Position numbers and translations under genes: made by a program. 64,000 bases of DNA from Rhodocyclales bacterium (GTDB taxonomy: Bacteria; Pseudomonadota; Gammaproteobacteria; Burkholderiales; Rhodocyclaceae). Below are positions 61,106 through 64,000 of the stretch, one piece after another. The DNA lies in NCBI GenBank assembly GCA_016214145.1, contig JACRPA010000002.1:682001-746000 (forward strand). Direction: 5' to 3'. A model generated the notes under the pieces. The model was not told where the DNA came from. It was given only the letters and a program-made list of their open reading frames with translations, and ran no database searches. Every line of letters starts with the position of its first letter. The stretch's first letter is position 1.

Positions 61106-63448
61106 TCATTGTCCGTGCCAGTAGCGGCGGCGCGCCTCGCGCTGCAAAGTCAGTCCCGGCGGGACGGCGCCGAAGCGCAGCGTGACGGCGCCGTCGCGGT
61201 CGGTGCGCAGCAGCTGCGCGCCGGTGGCTTCGTAGCGCCGCAGCACCTCGGCGTTCGGATGCCGGAAACGGCTGCGGTAGCCTACCGGGAAAATCACCGT
61301 CTTTGCCCCCACCGCCGCGAGGAATTCCGCCGACGAGGAGCTGCGGCTGCCATGGTGCGGCGCCAGCAGCACATCCGCGCGCAGCCGCTCGCCATGCCGC
61401 TTCAACATCGCCTGCTCGGAAACGGTTTCGATGTCTCCAGTGAGCAGCACGCTGCCATTCGCGGCGATGATCTTCAGCACGCAACTCATGTCGTTCGTTT
61501 TGCGAACGGTCCTTTCGTAATCGGCCGCCTCCGGATGCAGCATCTCGAAGCGCACGCCGTCCCACTCCCAGGACTGGCCGTCGAAGCAGGGCCGGTGCCC
61601 GGGCGCCTCGCGGAAGGGATGGTCTTCGGGCATGGAACTCGCCGTCCAGCCGATGGGCAGGCCGTCGAGCAACGACAGCGCGCCGCCCGAGTGGTCCTTG
61701 TCCAGGTGCGTCACGATCAGTCCGTCGAGCCGGCGCACGCCGGCGGCACGCAGATAGGGCAGGAGGATGCGGTTGCCGCTGTTGGCGTCGGGCGAGAACT
61801 GCGGCCCGGTGTCGTAGACCAGGTCGTGCTCCGACGTCTGCGCATGCACGGCCAGTCCCTGGCCGACGTCGAGCACGGTCAGGCGCAACTCGCCCCCGGC
61901 CGGCCGCGCCGGCGCCACCAGCACCAGCGGCAGCATGAGGAATGCGCCAACGCCGCGCGAGGGAAAGCCGCGCGGCAGCAGCAGCCACACGCAACCCAGC
62001 GTCGCCAGCCCCACCGCCCAGCCTGGCGGCGCATGCTGCTGCCAGACGGCTGACGGCAGGTCGGCCAGCCACCCGATGAAAAGCATCAGCCAGGCGAGCA
62101 ACTGATGCGCCAGCACCAGCACCACATCGAACGGCAGCAGCGCCCCGACCAGCGCCAGCGGCGTGATGACGAAACTGACTATTGGAATCGCGACGGCATT
62201 GGCCAGCGGCGAGACGAGGGAGAATTGCTGGAACAGCGCCAGCAGCGCCGGGATCATGCCGATCGTGATGGCCCATTGCGCCCGGCCCCATTCGGCCAGC
62301 CAGTGGCCCGGCGCCACCCGCCCCGAGCCGATGTAGAACAGCAGCGCCACCGCGCCGAAGGACAGCCAGAAGCCGGCCGAGAGCACCGCCCAGGGATCGA
62401 GCAGCAGCACGATCAACAGGGCCAGCGCCAGCACGCGGCTGCCCGATGCCGCGCGGCCGAGCCACAGCGCCAGCGCCACCACCGAGATCATGTACAGCGT
62501 GCGCTGCGCCGGCACGCCGAAGCCGGCCAGCAGGCAGTAGGCGAAGGCCGTCGCCCAGCCGGCCGCGGCGGCAGCCTTCTGCGCCGGCAGGCGCAGCATG
62601 AGGGCGGGCCGGCGGCGCCAGTAGAAGGAAGCCAGCCAGGCGCCGAGTCCGGCCACCATGGTGACGTGCAGGCCCGAGATGGACATGAGATGCGAAATTC
62701 CGGTGCGGGCAAACAGTTGCCAGAGGCCGCCATCGATGGCGCGCTGGTCGCCCACCACCAGCGCCACCAGCACGCCGGCGTAGTCATGCTCCGGCAGGGA
62801 GCGGAAGAAGCGCTCGCGGATCAGCTCGCGCAGCCGCTCGACGGCCAGGTCAAAGCGCGCCACGAAGGCGGCCAGGCGCCGGTTGTCCTCGGCGTTGCGC
62901 ACGTAGCCCGTCGCGCGCACGCCGCGCTCGAACAGCCAGGCCTCGTAGTCGAAGCCCTGCGGGTTGAGGTTGCCGTGCGGGCGCTTGAGCCGCACGGTGA
63001 GCTGCCAGCGTTCGCCGGCGTGCACCTCGGGCGCGGCATGCCACTCGTCGCTCTCCTCGGTGCGCCAGCCGCGATACCAGGCGAGCGAGATCAGCGACGG
63101 CACCGCCGCCTCGGCGTTCTCCACCTCGAAGTCGAAGCGCACGCCGTTCTCGTAGGACTGCGGCAGGGCGGCGACGACGCCCGTCACGCGGATGTCGCGG
63201 CCTTCGTTTTCGGATGGCAGATGATCGGCCAGGCGCCACTGGCCGAACGCCGCGGCCCAGGCGAAGCCCGCCAGCAGCGCGGCCAGGCAGGCCAGCGACC
63301 GTCTCCACCGTCCCCGCGCATACCACGCAGCAAAAGTCAGTCCCGCCAGGACGGCGGCGAGCGCCGCCAGCGCGCCCCAGCCTGGCAGAAAGGGCTGCTG
63401 TTGCAGAAACCCGACGCCCAGCGCGAAGCACAGGATGGTTAATCGCAT
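61106..63448 (-). CDS. comEC: ComEC/Rec2 DNA-uptake channel
   Basis: 780 residues. Inner-membrane channel for transformation. N-terminal DUF4131-like region with two or three membrane segments, the competence domain (HYDYAG-like SLPEHDYAGVLVALVVGDQRAI, LMSISGLHVTMVAGLGAW near residue 260) and a C-terminal metallo-beta-lactamase domain (LTVLDVGQGLAVHAQ, VTHLDKDHSGGALSLL with HLDKDH, LLAPHHGSRSS). ATG 63448 used instead of TTG 63457. Two GACTGACTTT motifs lie in frame near both ends. Confidence 0.93.
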   Translation of the reverse strand: MRLTILCFALGVGFLQQQPFLPGWGALAALAAVLAGLTFAAWYARGRWRRSLACLAALLAGFAWAAAFGQWRLADHLPSENEGRDIRVTGVVAALPQSYENGVRFDFEVENAEAAVPSLISLAWYRGWRTEESDEWHAAPEVHAGERWQLTVRLKRPHGNLNPQGFDYEAWLFERGVRATGYVRNAEDNRRLAAFVARFDLAVERLRELIRERFFRSLPEHDYAGVLVALVVGDQRAIDGGLWQLFARTGISHLMSISGLHVTMVAGLGAWLASFYWRRRPALMLRLPAQKAAAAAGWATAFAYCLLAGFGVPAQRTLYMISVVALALWLGRAASGSRVLALALLIVLLLDPWAVLSAGFWLSFGAVALLFYIGSGRVAPGHWLAEWGRAQWAITIGMIPALLALFQQFSLVSPLANAVAIPIVSFVITPLALVGALLPFDVVLVLAHQLLAWLMLFIGWLADLPSAVWQQHAPPGWAVGLATLGCVWLLLPRGFPSRGVGAFLMLPLVLVAPARPAGGELRLTVLDVGQGLAVHAQTSEHDLVYDTGPQFSPDANSGNRILLPYLRAAGVRRLDGLIVTHLDKDHSGGALSLLDGLPIGWTASSMPEDHPFREAPGHRPCFDGQSWEWDGVRFEMLHPEAADYERTVRKTNDMSCVLKIIAANGSVLLTGDIETVSEQAMLKRHGERLRADVLLAPHHGSRSSSSAEFLAAVGAKTVIFPVGYRSRFRHPNAEVLRRYEATGAQLLRTDRDGAVTLRFGAVPPGLTLQREARRRYWHGQ
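61145..61169 (-). repeat. GCCGT-N8-GACTGACTTTT motif inside comEC, copy 14
   Basis: N8 is CCCGCCGG; last base G. It encodes GAVPPGLTLQ near the C-terminus of ComEC. Confidence 0.75.
63332..63356 (-). repeat. GCCGT-N8-GACTGACTTTT motif inside comEC, copy 15
   Basis: N8 is CCTGGCGG; the core is complete. It encodes AAVLAGLTFA in the N-terminal membrane region of ComEC. Confidence 0.78.
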
Positions 63449-63492
63449 GGGACGCAATTGTAAGCGCGTGGCACAGGCTACAATGCAGCAGC

Positions 63493-64000
63493 ATGCGCAA
63501 GCACCTCCGCAAATTCCTTCCCGACCACGAGGCCATCCGCGCGAACCGCTGGCTGGCGCCGTTCGGGAACACGCTGCTGCATCCGCGGCTGTGGCACCTC
63601 AACCGCCATTCGGCGGCCGGCGCCGTGGCGGCGGGCATGTTCTGCGGCCTCATTCCCGGTCCGTTCCAGATGCTCGGCGCGGCGATCTGCGCCGTGATCT
63701 TCCGCGTCAACCTGCCGCTGGCGCTGTTTACCACGCTGTACACCAACCCCTTCACCATCGTGCCGCTGTATTTCCTGGCTTACGGGCTGGGAAGGCTTGC
63801 GCTGGGCGGCGCGGACGGAGAGTTCGTCGCGCCGCCCGACTGGGGCCCGGAGGGAATGCTGGCCTGGGTCAGGGCATTGATGGACTGGATGGCGCACCTG
63901 GGCAAGCCGCTCGCCCTCGGCCTGGTGCTGCTCGCCTCGCTGCTGGCGGCGACCGGCTACCTGTTGGCGCGCGTCGCCTGGCGCTATTACCTGGTCTGGG
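63493..64000 (+). CDS. DUF2062 membrane protein, cut by window edge
   Basis: About 169 residues visible; the end lies off the right edge. HSAAGAVAAGMFCGLIPGPFQMLGAA and LYTNPFTIVPLYFLAYGLG are the DUF2062 signature. Two or three membrane segments. Divergent from comEC, with 44 nt between start codons. Confidence 0.9.
   Translation, partial: MRKHLRKFLPDHEAIRANRWLAPFGNTLLHPRLWHLNRHSAAGAVAAGMFCGLIPGPFQMLGAAICAVIFRVNLPLALFTTLYTNPFTIVPLYFLAYGLGRLALGGADGEFVAPPDWGPEGMLAWVRALMDWMAHLGKPLALGLVLLASLLAATGYLLARVAWRYYLVW

Overview
The window is 64 kb of GC-rich chromosome that looks like an aromatic-compound-degrading betaproteobacterium of the Rhodocyclales/Zoogloeaceae type (Azoarcus, Aromatoleum or Thauera relatives). 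The main evidence is a complete boxC-boxB-boxA cluster for aerobic benzoyl-CoA degradation with a BoxR-type regulator, a benzoate-CoA ligase and a dedicated Liv-type ABC importer. A 2-oxoacid:acceptor oxidoreductase operon of the kind that supplies low-potential electrons in these bacteria, and repeat families common in this group, fit the same picture. No rRNA, tRNA, CRISPR array, integrase or transposase was seen.

Layout. 1-12.2 kb: an acyl-CoA oxidation block (acyl-CoA dehydrogenase cut by the left edge, etfBA, a FimV-like protein, a TetR regulator with a clear operator, a first Liv-type ABC transporter, an enoyl-CoA hydratase-like protein and an acyl-CoA synthetase). 12.2-15.8 kb: an Mla-type lipid transport operon (permease with N-terminal extension, ATPase, MCE protein, lipoprotein). 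15.8-22 kb: divergent ppx and ppk sharing an intergenic region with a three-repeat Pho box, then relA. 22-27.7 kb: a four-gene operon of 2-oxoacid oxidoreductase beta and alpha plus two NAD(P)/FAD proteins, preceded by an FNR-type site placed as in class II promoters. 27.8-33.5 kb: small housekeeping or stress genes (catalase-like protein, EamA transporter, MtfA peptidase, an MNT/HEPN pair, flavodoxin-like protein, SDR).

33.5-42.1 kb is an accessory island of lower GC: small membrane proteins, a Phd/VapC pair, a Sel1 protein, a CPBP protease, two acetyltransferases, a secreted HIT protein, hicBA and several small orphans, nearly all on the plus strand, with hairpin repeats and attC-like half sites. 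Its right boundary is the 3' end of an alpha/beta hydrolase gene. Fragments of that 3' end recur twice inside the island, which suggests repeated insertion at this point. 42.1-55.7 kb is the benzoate import and box cluster. 55.9-64 kb holds a second MNT/HEPN pair with an apparently self-regulated promoter, a broken MazE-like antitoxin, two oxidoreductases, a hydrolase, a DUF411 protein, comEC and a DUF2062 protein cut by the right edge.

The window is rich in dispersed repeats. Ten clusters of GTAG-headed REP hairpins, mostly inverted pairs, lie between genes and sometimes supply stop codons. More unusual is a non-palindromic motif, GCCGT-N8-GACTGACTTTT, present at least 15 times with a spacer of exactly 8 nt. 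Three copies lie in frame inside comEC and a flavoprotein gene. I regard this motif, and the duplicated hydrolase 3' ends around hicBA, as the most promising undescribed features.
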